A stretch of DNA of 7,798 nt from Treponema sp. UBA3870. Its GTDB lineage: Bacteria; Spirochaetota; Spirochaetia; Treponematales; Treponemataceae. Below the pieces are notes generated by a model. That model searched no databases. It saw only the letters and a program-made list of their open reading frames with translations, and was not told the DNA's origin. This document shows positions 1 through 6,851 of the stretch, piece by piece; the stretch's first letter is position 1, and each line of letters begins with the position of its first letter. Location of the stretch: NCBI GenBank assembly GCA_002392275.1, contig DGGQ01000138.1, positions 1-7,798 on the forward strand, read 5' to 3'. The position numbers and the translations under genes were made by a program.

Positions 1-2
1 TC

Positions 3-2084
3 AGGGACGCTGATTTTAACCATGTTTATCTTACGCTGAAAAACGCTTCCAAAATGGATACCTGGAGCGACGGATATAAAAATTATGTCGCATCCGAAAA
101 AGAATTGATTGAATCAAAACTTGAGGACAGGATTTTAAGAAGATTTGACTCGCTTGAAAATGCGAAGAAAGATTTGAATAAAATTTTTGATACCGCATCC
201 TCTGCCGACAAAAAAATGTATGAGGCTGAAAATGCTGCTTCGGAAAAAAATGGCAAGGTTTTGGATATTCTTACTAAGAACGGTTCCAATAAAAACTTTT
301 ATGACAGCCTGAAAAATGATTTGGCAAAATCAGCAAAAGAAGACCGGAGTGATTTTAAAAAGGCGGGAGAATCTGTTTCTGATTTCTTTGAAAAAGCAAA
401 ATCGTTTAAGGAAAATATTTTTTCGGTGGAGAACAGAAACCAGAGTACAGGATACTCAAGCTACAAGGACAATGTTGAAAAAATAGACTCCCTAAGCAAA
501 GTTTTTCCTGTTTTCTTTTTTTTCATTGCCTTGCTTGTCGCTCTAACAACGATGACCCGTCTGGTCGAGGAAAGGCGTAACGAGATTGGAACCTTAAAGT
601 CGCTTGGATTTTCTGGCCTCCAGCTTTTTGGGCAGTATCTTTTGTACGCTTTTCTTTCCAGCATAATTGGATGTGCTTTTGGACTTGCTGTTGGATTCAA
701 ACTGTTTCCCATGTCGGTGACTTTTTCATACAGCATGATGTACACAATCCCATTGGGAGAGCTTCCATTCAGATGGGAAATTGCATTGCCCGTAAGTGCG
801 ATTGCTGTTTCCGTCATTTTGATTGCGACAGCTGCCGCATGTATTCCCGAAACAATTGCCCGTCCAGCGGCACTGATGTCGCCAAAAGCTCCCGCACCTG
901 GAAAAAGAATTCTTTTGGAGCATGTACATTTTATCTGGAACCGTCTTGGCTTTTCAAAAAAAGTTACAATCAGAAATATGTTCCGCTACAAAAAGAGACT
1001 GTGGATGACACTTGCAGGTGTTGCAGGATGCTCGGCACTTCTTGTCGCGGGATACGGTCTCCGGGATTCTTTGAACGACATAATTTCTGTGCAGTACAAT
1101 GAGCTTTCGGTATACAATGTCTCGCTTCTGCTTGGTGACGAAGGTGCATTTGAAAAAGATTCTCTTGTGAAAAACATTTTGAACGACAGAACGGTTGTGT
1201 CCGAATGGATGAAGGTTGGCGGCGAGAGTGTAAAAATAATTAGCGGTGAAAAAGAGTTGGCAATGACGCTCTATGTCCCGGAAGATGAAAAGCGGATTGA
1301 CGATTTTATGGTCCTGAGAACAAGACGCGGGCATGATAGAATTGTTCTTGATGAAAATGGGATTGTGATAACGGAAAAACAGTGCGAGGTTCTGGGAATC
1401 AAACCCGGGGATTCTGTTTTGATTGAAAATGCCGACGGGAAAAAAGTTGAGACAAAAGTTACAGCCCAGGCGGAATGTTATATGTACAGCAATGTATACG
1501 CCAGTCCTGCGGAATACAAAAAACTTTTTGGCAGGGAAGCGTCATTCAACGGTGCGCTGTGCAATCTTGTTCCTCAAAAAAATAATCAGGAAACTGTTTC
1601 CGCTTTAATGGAAAGTCCGAATGTTATTTATGCGATGTGGATTGACAGTCTGCTTGCGAGCGCGAAAAAAAATATTGCCGCAATCAATGTTGTTGTTTTT
1701 GTTGTGATTGCGACATCCGCACTTCTTTCAATAATTGTTCTATACAATCTGACGAACATAAATATCTGTGAGAGGAAAAGGGAAATTGCGACCCTGCTTG
1801 TTCTTGGATACACGGAGCATGAATCAAAAAAATATATTTTCCGGGAAGTAAATATTCTGAGCATGCTAGGGACTTTTGCTGGACTCTTTTTGGGGGGACC
1901 GCTCCATGCCCTTGTTGTCCATGCTGTCGAGGTGAACGTAATCATGTGGGGCCGAAACGTGCATCCGGTGAGCTATCTTTTTGCAATCTGCATGTCGGTT
2001 CTTTTCACTTTTTTTGTGAATCTTATCATGCAGAAATCAATTACAAAAATCAATATGGTGGAGTCGCTGAAATCAAAAGACTGA
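3..2084 (+). CDS. ABC transporter permease, FtsX/MacB type (5' partial)
   Basis: This is a multi-span inner-membrane permease of an ABC transporter. The reading frame is open from the first bases (first whole codon at 3), so the true start lies upstream; the ATG at 54 is internal. Numbering from that Met, a Lys/Glu-rich, probably coiled-coil extracytoplasmic segment spans about 10-145. The first FtsX domain follows, with membrane helices near 150-170, 190-217 and 243-265 and the family signature RLVEERRNEIGTLKSLGFS on the first cytoplasmic loop. A further helix lies near 316-337 after the conserved RNMFRYKKR stretch. An extracytoplasmic domain runs to about 535. The second FtsX domain has helices near 541-566, 605-630 and 645-665 and repeats the signature as ERKREIATLLVLGY. 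The duplicated layout is standard for long permeases of this type. The partner ATPase is not in view. Such permeases usually do mechanical or lipid/lipoprotein work rather than solute import; the substrate here is unknown. Confidence 0.9.
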   Translation, partial: RDADFNHVYLTLKNASKMDTWSDGYKNYVASEKELIESKLEDRILRRFDSLENAKKDLNKIFDTASSADKKMYEAENAASEKNGKVLDILTKNGSNKNFYDSLKNDLAKSAKEDRSDFKKAGESVSDFFEKAKSFKENIFSVENRNQSTGYSSYKDNVEKIDSLSKVFPVFFFFIALLVALTTMTRLVEERRNEIGTLKSLGFSGLQLFGQYLLYAFLSSIIGCAFGLAVGFKLFPMSVTFSYSMMYTIPLGELPFRWEIALPVSAIAVSVILIATAAACIPETIARPAALMSPKAPAPGKRILLEHVHFIWNRLGFSKKVTIRNMFRYKKRLWMTLAGVAGCSALLVAGYGLRDSLNDIISVQYNELSVYNVSLLLGDEGAFEKDSLVKNILNDRTVVSEWMKVGGESVKIISGEKELAMTLYVPEDEKRIDDFMVLRTRRGHDRIVLDENGIVITEKQCEVLGIKPGDSVLIENADGKKVETKVTAQAECYMYSNVYASPAEYKKLFGREASFNGALCNLVPQKNNQETVSALMESPNVIYAMWIDSLLASAKKNIAAINVVVFVVIATSALLSIIVLYNLTNINICERKREIATLLVLGYTEHESKKYIFREVNILSMLGTFAGLFLGGPLHALVVHAVEVNVIMWGRNVHPVSYLFAICMSVLFTFFVNLIMQKSITKINMVESLKSKD

Positions 2085-2097
2085 ATTTTTTTTACTA

Positions 2098-2126
2098 TTG
2101 ACATTGCAATTTATAATTAAGATAAT
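2098..2126 (+). promoter_or_regulatory. sigma70-type promoter for the lipoprotein gene
   Basis: TTGACA at 2098-2103 matches the -35 consensus exactly. After a 17-bp spacer comes GATAAT at 2121-2126, a 5/6 match to the -10 box. Transcription would start near 2133, directly at the GGAGG ribosome-binding site (2134-2138), which lies 6 nt before the ATG. That leaves a leader of only about a dozen bases. A perfect TATAAT also occurs at 2112-2117, but only 8 bp from TTGACA, so it would need a different -35 box. The promoter begins 13 bp after the permease stop codon. Confidence 0.7.
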
Positions 2127-2144
2127 TTTTTCTGGAGGAATTTT

Positions 2145-3020
2145 ATGATAAAAAAAATATTTGCTCTGACTGCTGCGGCATTGATGCTTTTGAGTTTTAC
2201 AGCTTGTCCAGAGAAAAAAGAAAAGAAGCCGGCTGACCAGGAAACAAAGAGCGAAACGACACAGGCTGTTGTCCCGCAGGTTGAAAACGGGAGCGCAAAA
2301 ACTGAGGAAGCTGTCACGAAAATTGAGCCAGCGAAGGAGGAGGAAAAGACTGAACCAAAAGCCGAGCCGATTGTTTATGTTGACAAGTATGACGAAATAG
2401 ATTTGAAGCATATGCAGATTCATCCTATTGAACATCTTGCCACCGAAGAAAACCGCATGTATCCTCATGGCTACGAGAAGCCCCTGATTTATTGCCTGGG
2501 ATTTTCCAAGGATGGGAAATTTGCGTACAGCATTTTTGATACTGATGACGGAAGGGGCGGATACGAGAGCAGGTTTTATATCATCGACCTTGTTACCGAC
2601 AATTATGTATGGAGCAAAAAATGCGTAGACGAGGAGCCAAATCTTGAGGCCATCGACATTGTTATGAAAAACTATGGCATTGAATATGTGAAGGCAAAAT
2701 TTGAGACGCTTCCTATCAAAATCAATGGGGATACTTTTGATTTTTCCGTCCAGCGTGATCAGCTGGAGCCAGAAAACGAGGAGGACAGCTGGCTTACAAA
2801 AGCGAATTTCACAGTCACGGCTATTAAAAATGGAAAACTGAAAAAAGTTCTGGGCGGTATGGAAGACGTATATTCGTATGACACAATCGTGTGCGGCATA
2901 ATCAAAAATCCTTATGAAAACAGGCTTGCCGTCGTTGTTGGAAATAAGGAACCAATATTCGAGGGGTCGCAGTATAATTATTACATCTACGGATGCGACT
3001 TGGTTAGCAACTACAAATAG
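2145..3020 (+). CDS. Secreted lipoprotein, possibly DUF2259-like
   Basis: This is a predicted lipoprotein of 291 residues, function unknown. The N-terminus has KK, a hydrophobic stretch (5-17) and SFTA before Cys21, a relaxed lipobox of the sort spirochetes tolerate. Residues 22-75 are a charged Lys/Glu/Pro/Thr-rich tether, low in complexity, that would hold the folded part away from the membrane. The folded part (about 76-291) has the motif LGFSKDGKFAYSIF near 118-131, a DDGRGGYESRFYIIDL segment near 134-149, and near the end NPYENRLAVVVGN with FEG at 272-274. That order (GFS-DG, DG, F-IDL, R-AVV, FEG) resembles the DUF2259 family of secreted spirochete proteins as I recall it; this is family-level recognition and uncertain. 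The start is fixed by GGAGG at 2134-2138. Its own promoter makes it probably monocistronic. It is convergent with the luxR-type gene. Confidence 0.85.
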   Translation: MIKKIFALTAAALMLLSFTACPEKKEKKPADQETKSETTQAVVPQVENGSAKTEEAVTKIEPAKEEEKTEPKAEPIVYVDKYDEIDLKHMQIHPIEHLATEENRMYPHGYEKPLIYCLGFSKDGKFAYSIFDTDDGRGGYESRFYIIDLVTDNYVWSKKCVDEEPNLEAIDIVMKNYGIEYVKAKFETLPIKINGDTFDFSVQRDQLEPENEEDSWLTKANFTVTAIKNGKLKKVLGGMEDVYSYDTIVCGIIKNPYENRLAVVVGNKEPIFEGSQYNYYIYGCDLVSNYK

Positions 3021-3042
3021 TGTCTGCAAAATCAAAAAATAT

Positions 3043-3077
3043 GGGGCCCCAAAAAGATTTTAAGTCTGGCTGGGGAC
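3043..3077. repeat. GGGGCCCCA...TGGGGAC word pair, copy 1
   Basis: The perfect palindrome GGGGCCCC (3043-3050, flanked T...A) is followed 19 bases after the next A by TGGGGAC (3071-3077). The same two words in the same order occur at 6800-6816, the other non-coding region of the window. The CCCCA and TGGGG parts can pair with each other. On the minus strand the palindrome is followed by ATATTTTTTGATTTT, so it may help terminate the luxR-type transcript. Confidence 0.35.
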
Positions 3078-3088
3078 TTGTTGTTTTT
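3062..3088 (+). terminator. Probable intrinsic terminator in the convergent spacer
   Basis: AAGTC (3062-3066) pairs with GACTT (3075-3079), extended by one T-G wobble around a 6-nt loop, and is followed by GTTGTTTTT (3080-3088). It lies 42 bp after the lipoprotein stop. Read on the minus strand the same stem is followed by AAAATCTTTTT, so it could also end the luxR-type transcript. A longer-range stem, CCCCA (3047-3051) with TGGGG (3071-3075), competes with it. The stem is short, hence moderate confidence. Confidence 0.4.
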
Positions 3089-3098
3089 GAAGGGTGGT

Positions 3099-4529
3099 TC
3101 AAATCAATCCAATGACGCGGGCTTCCCATACGGCCTGGGATGCGGACTTTGCGTCGAGTTTTGAGTAGATGTTTTTCAGATGGTATTTGATGGTGTTCAC
3201 GCTTACAAAAAAATACTCGGCAATGCTCTCCTTTGTCATTCCCTGTTCAAGCAGACGGAGTATATCCAGTTCGGTGTGTGTGAATGTTTCTTTGTTTTTG
3301 TACAGCGGCTTCAGGTAGAGCGGATGGTGGATTGTCACGTCGCGGGCGATGTCCACAAGTTTCATTAAAAAAGGAGTCTCGCCTTTTGTCTTGATGTATT
3401 CAATCATCGGCTGGAGTATGGCCTCTCCCTCGTCCGCAATCAGCCTGTAGAATTTTCTACGCTTGGCAATTTTTAGTGCACGCTCCAGAGACTCGAATGC
3501 AAGTTTTTTCTCGTTGGCATGGTAGAAGCAGATTGTGAGCAGTATGTCTATCTCGCACAAGTCCATCTGCCGGTGTCCCTCTTCAAGAAGCGGTCTCAGT
3601 TTTTCCGCAAGCGCAACCACCGCGGTGTATTTTTTCGTAATTATATAGCAGCGTATTTTGACCATGTAGCGGTAGAGGTCCAGCATGTTGAAATTGGAAA
3701 ACTCGTCAGGGGCTTTTGTTTTTATCCACTGCGTAATCAGCTCGTGGTTTCCTTCATAGAATGCGGCCATGACCTCGGCTGTGTCTATGTTGTAAGAGAA
3801 TTCCATTTCGCCGTTCTCGTCTATGAACTTGCGGCAGTCCTTTATGTAGCTTCCGATGTTAAAAACTTTTCCCTGCGCCAGAAGAATTTTTGCCTGGAGG
3901 TGAAGAGCTGAGAACAGAAGCCTGTTTTCGCTTGCCCTGTCGAATTCTTTTATCGTGCGGTTGACAAGGATTTCGGCATCCAGAATCCGGTTCTGCTGGT
4001 AGTAGTATTCCGCAAGACAAAGCGAGTAGATTGCTGGACAGATGTTTGGCTCGTAAATATATTTCATGTCTTCAATGATAAGCTCCCGATTTCTTTCAAG
4101 GAGGGGCCCAATTTTCGTGAAGTCATATAGCCCGTTCAAAACGTATGGCCGCCCGGCGGTGAGCAGGACGGAGCGTATTGGCGTGTTCCTTTTTTTCAAT
4201 GTCTCCACCGTCCTGATGAAGTCCTGTATTGAAATGCGTGGATGCACAAGAAGCATGCCAAGCCATCTGATTGTGTCGCTGTCCTCTATCTGCAAAAGTT
4301 TTTCCGCGTCGTCAAGTTTTCCATCCATTATCAGGTTCATGTACACACCGCATCTGAGAAGCCCATTCTGCTCCAGCTCCTCCTGTGTGAATGAGTAAAA
4401 CTTTTCCCTGTCACGTCTTATGCCGATAAGATAGTAGTTGTTGAGATAGCTGTATAATTTGTAAGTCAAATCGTCAATCAGCTCTTTCCTTTCATCTATT
4501 TCCGATTTCTGTTTTTCGATTTCCGCCAT
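3099..4529 (-). CDS. LuxR-family regulator, MalT-like helical repeats without NTPase
   Basis: This is a 476-residue transcriptional regulator. The C-terminus (about 415-476) is a clear LuxR/GerE helix-turn-helix: FTHTELDILRLLEQG, then ESIAEYFFVSVNTIKYHLKNIYSKL. Residues 50-400 are all-helical, TPR-like, as in the sensor region of MalT-type activators, with TAGRPYVLNGLYDF near 124-137 and LAEYYYQQNRILDAE near 172-186. The N-terminal P-loop NTPase of full-length MalT-like proteins (about 900 residues) is absent; instead there is a short charged helix (1-25). No P-loop is visible. Ala463 sits where the family usually has Arg in the last helix region. The ATG at 4529 lies 11 bp after the chemoreceptor stop; an AGG 5 nt upstream is only a weak ribosome site, so translational coupling is plausible. 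The upstream frame closes at 4593-4595 with no better start codon. Targets and ligand are unknown. Confidence 0.88.
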   Translation of the reverse strand: MAEIEKQKSEIDERKELIDDLTYKLYSYLNNYYLIGIRRDREKFYSFTQEELEQNGLLRCGVYMNLIMDGKLDDAEKLLQIEDSDTIRWLGMLLVHPRISIQDFIRTVETLKKRNTPIRSVLLTAGRPYVLNGLYDFTKIGPLLERNRELIIEDMKYIYEPNICPAIYSLCLAEYYYQQNRILDAEILVNRTIKEFDRASENRLLFSALHLQAKILLAQGKVFNIGSYIKDCRKFIDENGEMEFSYNIDTAEVMAAFYEGNHELITQWIKTKAPDEFSNFNMLDLYRYMVKIRCYIITKKYTAVVALAEKLRPLLEEGHRQMDLCEIDILLTICFYHANEKKLAFESLERALKIAKRRKFYRLIADEGEAILQPMIEYIKTKGETPFLMKLVDIARDVTIHHPLYLKPLYKNKETFTHTELDILRLLEQGMTKESIAEYFFVSVNTIKYHLKNIYSKLDAKSASQAVWEARVIGLI

Positions 4530-4540
4530 ACCCGCCTGAC

Positions 4541-6607
4541 CTATAGGGTCTTGAATCTTGAAACATCGGAGCCAAGCTGTGTAACGTTTACATCAAGCTC
4601 CTCTACACACTGGTCCAGACGCATTCCGCTTTTGACAACCTTCTGGGTGTTTTCGGACATGACATCCATGCTTCCCTGCACAGCCTCCAGAGATGAGTGC
4701 AGCTTGTTCATTTCATTAAGCACGTTGTTGCTTCCGTCCGCCATTTTGACCGATGCCTTGCGGACATTCTCAGCCGTCCTGTCCATGTCTTCAAGGGATG
4801 CAATAACGTTGCGGGAATCCTGGTTCTGTGTCTCAAGCGAGAGCCTTACGGACTGAACAAGCTCGTCGGTTTCCCGGATGCGTGTCGATACGCTGGAGAA
4901 TGCGGAGCTGGATTCCTGTGATGCCAGAACAATGTCGCCGATGCTGTCCTGGATGTTTTTCAGCTGCTCTCCAATTGTCTTGGACTGGCCGGAGGATGTT
5001 TCCGAGAGCTTTCTGATTTCGTCGGCGACCACCGCAAATCCTTTTCCCGCGTCCCCGGCATGGGCTGCCTCGATTGCTGCGTTCATGGCCAGAAGGTTTG
5101 TCTGTTCCGCGATGGACGCTATTGCCGTGTTTGCCTCCTGAAGCATCTGCGACTGCTGCTCAATCTGGGAGATTCGTTCGTTCACTTTCTGCTGCTTGGA
5201 CATTCCGCTCTGTGACTCGCTGTCAAGGAGGTTGAACGAAGTTGCCATGGACTCCATGGACCCGCTGATTTGTTCTATGCTTTTGACCAGCTGTCCGACA
5301 GCCGAAGATGATTCGCCTATGATTTTTGTCTGCGCGTCTATCATCTCGTTCACGGTGGAGATGCTTGTGGCGACATCCTTCACGACATCGGCGGTCTTGT
5401 TGAAACCGGTGGACTGGTTCTGGATTTGCTCCTGGACATCCCCAATGCTGAGACGGATTGATGTCATGGAGTCGGACACGGACGCAACGCTTTCCTTCAT
5501 GTTTCTAGACACGGTGTCGAGCGTGGAGCTGGATTTTTTTATTGTTCCGACCATGCCCTGCATTTTTTCCATGAATGTGTTGAAGTTGCTGATTATGCTG
5601 TGGATTGATTTGAAAGGCGTGCGGATTTCCGTGTTGAGTCTCTTTGTAAGATCCGCGTCTCCCGATGCTATGCTTTTTGCCGTTCCCTGAACTTCCGACA
5701 GGGGCTGGAAAAGACTCAGCATTGCGTAGCCAATCAGAAGCGCCGCCCCAACCAAAATGAATACAGCGAAAGGAACCAGGGCGTTCTGGAAAAATCCTTT
5801 TGCCGTGAGAGGAATGAAAAGCACAAGCTGCCATCCAAGGGACTCGATAGGCGCAATCAGATATTCTCCGCGCATTGTGGAGATGAATTTGGATTTCTTT
5901 GGAAAAAAGTCGTCCATATTTTTGAGGTCGGGGAGCCTGTCTGTGATTTTGACCTTGTTTTCCAGGTCGCTCAAATCCGTTGACGCCGCGATTTCCCTGT
6001 TGCCGTTGTACATGTACATGGTCACGTCCTTTTCGAGGGAACTGTACATTGCGTTCACAAAGTCATCCAGCTCGACACCCGTTCCAGCAAGTCCTATGGC
6101 CTTTTTGGTTTCGTCGTACACGAGAATGTCTATCCACATGAGTGTCTTTTTGATTCCTATGTCGTAGTTCACGTCGAACTGGAAGGCCTGGTCTCCGCTG
6201 AGCATCTTCTGGTACCATGCGTTCCCCGGGTCGGTCCGGTCAAGGTCGTAGATGAACTCCATGTTGGAATAGTATTTCAGGTCACGGTCGGAAATCCAGA
6301 ATGTGCGGTGCGATGAAAAGGAGTCCTGGAAGGTCTGGAAGTCACGGAAAGCCATCTCACGAGTGGGAGGATCGTCTGGATTTTTCATGTAGTCAACCAC
6401 GGCGGGGGACTGAGCAAGCTGCATGGCAAGTTTTTTTTCGGGAAGGAGGCCATTTTCCATCTCAAGGATTTTTGTGTACTCCATCCGCTTTAGATTTTCC
6501 ATTGCGCTTTTTCTGAAAAGCATGACCGAGCCAAATGCCACGCCCACAAGCCCGACAATAAAGAAGATTATGAACACTAAAACAGGAATTCTGTTTGCCG
6601 ATTTCAT
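4541..6607 (-). CDS. Methyl-accepting chemotaxis protein with periplasmic Cache domain
   Basis: This is a 688-residue transmembrane chemoreceptor that would control CheA through CheW. TM1 is at about 8-31. A periplasmic Cache sensor (32-272) includes FWISD near 103-107, DPGNAWY at 126-132, FDVNYD at 144-149 and IGLAGTGVELDDF at 171-183. TM2 is at about 274-298, followed by HAMP (about 299-350, with SGDADLTKRL at 315-324). A long coiled-coil signalling domain follows, with the conserved hairpin tip EQTNLLAMNAAIEAAHAG near 501-518 and KGFAVVADEIRKLSE near 522-536. Asn129 stands where amino-acid-binding dCache receptors have Arg in the R-x-W-Y motif, so the ligand is probably not a standard amino acid (inference). 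No CheR-tethering pentapeptide ends the protein. The ATG at 6607 has GGGAG (minus strand, 6619-6623) about 11 nt upstream. It is first in a probable two-gene operon with the LuxR-type regulator. Confidence 0.96.
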   Translation of the reverse strand: MKSANRIPVLVFIIFFIVGLVGVAFGSVMLFRKSAMENLKRMEYTKILEMENGLLPEKKLAMQLAQSPAVVDYMKNPDDPPTREMAFRDFQTFQDSFSSHRTFWISDRDLKYYSNMEFIYDLDRTDPGNAWYQKMLSGDQAFQFDVNYDIGIKKTLMWIDILVYDETKKAIGLAGTGVELDDFVNAMYSSLEKDVTMYMYNGNREIAASTDLSDLENKVKITDRLPDLKNMDDFFPKKSKFISTMRGEYLIAPIESLGWQLVLFIPLTAKGFFQNALVPFAVFILVGAALLIGYAMLSLFQPLSEVQGTAKSIASGDADLTKRLNTEIRTPFKSIHSIISNFNTFMEKMQGMVGTIKKSSSTLDTVSRNMKESVASVSDSMTSIRLSIGDVQEQIQNQSTGFNKTADVVKDVATSISTVNEMIDAQTKIIGESSSAVGQLVKSIEQISGSMESMATSFNLLDSESQSGMSKQQKVNERISQIEQQSQMLQEANTAIASIAEQTNLLAMNAAIEAAHAGDAGKGFAVVADEIRKLSETSSGQSKTIGEQLKNIQDSIGDIVLASQESSSAFSSVSTRIRETDELVQSVRLSLETQNQDSRNVIASLEDMDRTAENVRKASVKMADGSNNVLNEMNKLHSSLEAVQGSMDVMSENTQKVVKSGMRLDQCVEELDVNVTQLGSDVSRFKTL

Positions 6608-6646
6608 CTTTTTTTTTGCTCCCGATTTTAAATATTTATCTCATAT

Positions 6647-6675
6647 ATTATAAACCACATGTGGAGCAAAATCAA
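6647..6675 (-). promoter_or_regulatory. sigma70-type promoter of the chemoreceptor-regulator operon
   Basis: On the minus strand TTGATT (6675-6670, 4/6 to the -35 consensus) and TATAAT (6652-6647, perfect -10) are separated by exactly 17 bp. Transcription would start near 6640, about 33 nt before the receptor ATG, leaving room for the GGGAG ribosome-binding site at 6623-6619. No other promoter-like sequence is evident before the luxR-type gene, so this one probably serves both genes. Confidence 0.6.
6655..6664. promoter_or_regulatory. Candidate operator CCACATGTGG between -35 and -10
   Basis: This perfect 10-bp palindrome lies wholly inside the 17-bp spacer of the chemoreceptor promoter. Dyad sequences in that position are typical binding sites for dimeric repressors or for regulators that remodel the spacer. 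The adjoining bases do not extend the dyad. LuxR-type HTH proteins bind dyads, so the regulator of the same operon is one candidate; this is inference. Confidence 0.35.
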
Positions 6676-6758
6676 ATTATTTTTATCCTACCTTTTTGGG
6701 TGGGCTGTGCTTCGGTATGACAAGAACAATGGACTTTTTGCAACACAGGAGTGGGACA

Positions 6759-6787
6759 CACATTCGTAACAGGTGTGTGCGAATGTG
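6759..6787. repeat. Inverted repeat CACATTCG/CGAATGTG
   Basis: CACATTCG (6759-6766) is the exact reverse complement of CGAATGTG (6780-6787), with a 13-nt loop. An overlapping alternative stem, ACACAC (6756-6761) with GTGTGT (6773-6778), would exclude it. The function is unknown; it could be an RNA hairpin or one end-structure of a repeat element. Confidence 0.5.
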
Positions 6788-6799
6788 GCTAAATAGGAA

Positions 6800-6816
6800 G
6801 GGGCCCCACTGGGGAC
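6800..6816. repeat. GGGGCCCCA...TGGGGAC word pair, copy 2
   Basis: GGGGCCCC (6800-6807) and TGGGGAC (6810-6816) recur here in the order and orientation seen at 3043-3077, with the spacing reduced from 19 bases to 1. CCCC-ACT-GGGG (6804-6814) forms a compact 4-bp hairpin with a 3-nt loop. It is followed on the plus strand by ACAAGTTTTTT, a terminator-like arrangement. Confidence 0.4.
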
Positions 6817-6851
6817 AAGTTTTTTAACGTTAAAAAACTTGCCTGTTTTTT
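6816..6851. terminator. 26-bp perfect palindrome plus T-tract, possible terminator
   Basis: Positions 6816-6841 form a perfect palindrome with 13-bp arms, reading CAAGTTTTTTAAC on each strand. GTTTTTT follows at 6845-6851. It lies about 56 nt after the gltB stop and could end gltB transcription, although on the gltB strand no T-run follows the stem. On the plus strand the T6 follows after CCTG. The A6 at 6832-6837 can pair with T6 on either side (6820-6825 or 6846-6851), giving two mutually exclusive hairpins. Confidence 0.4.

Noticed and set aside
54..56. ATG as the start of the permease gene
   Set aside because: The frame is open upstream to the window edge, the upstream residues read as ordinary protein, and no ribosome site precedes the ATG.
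2052..2093. Terminator at the end of the permease gene (AGTC/GACT stem plus T8)
   Set aside because: The stem is only 4 bp with a 13-nt loop; the T8 run is more simply AT-rich DNA upstream of the lipoprotein promoter.
4551..5690. Several plus-strand open frames opposite the chemoreceptor gene
   Set aside because: They are mirror-frame shadows of a clearly coding minus-strand gene, with no ribosome sites or recognisable domains.
6659..6769. Second 36-codon plus-strand frame overlapping the receptor promoter
   Set aside because: It starts inside the candidate operator with no ribosome-binding site and overlaps the other small frame in a different phase.
6717..6827. 36-codon plus-strand frame in the gltB-receptor spacer
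   Set aside because: Only a poorly spaced G-rich stretch precedes its ATG, there is no plus-strand promoter I can support, and it ends inside a palindrome. Kept only as part of the repeat-element hypothesis.
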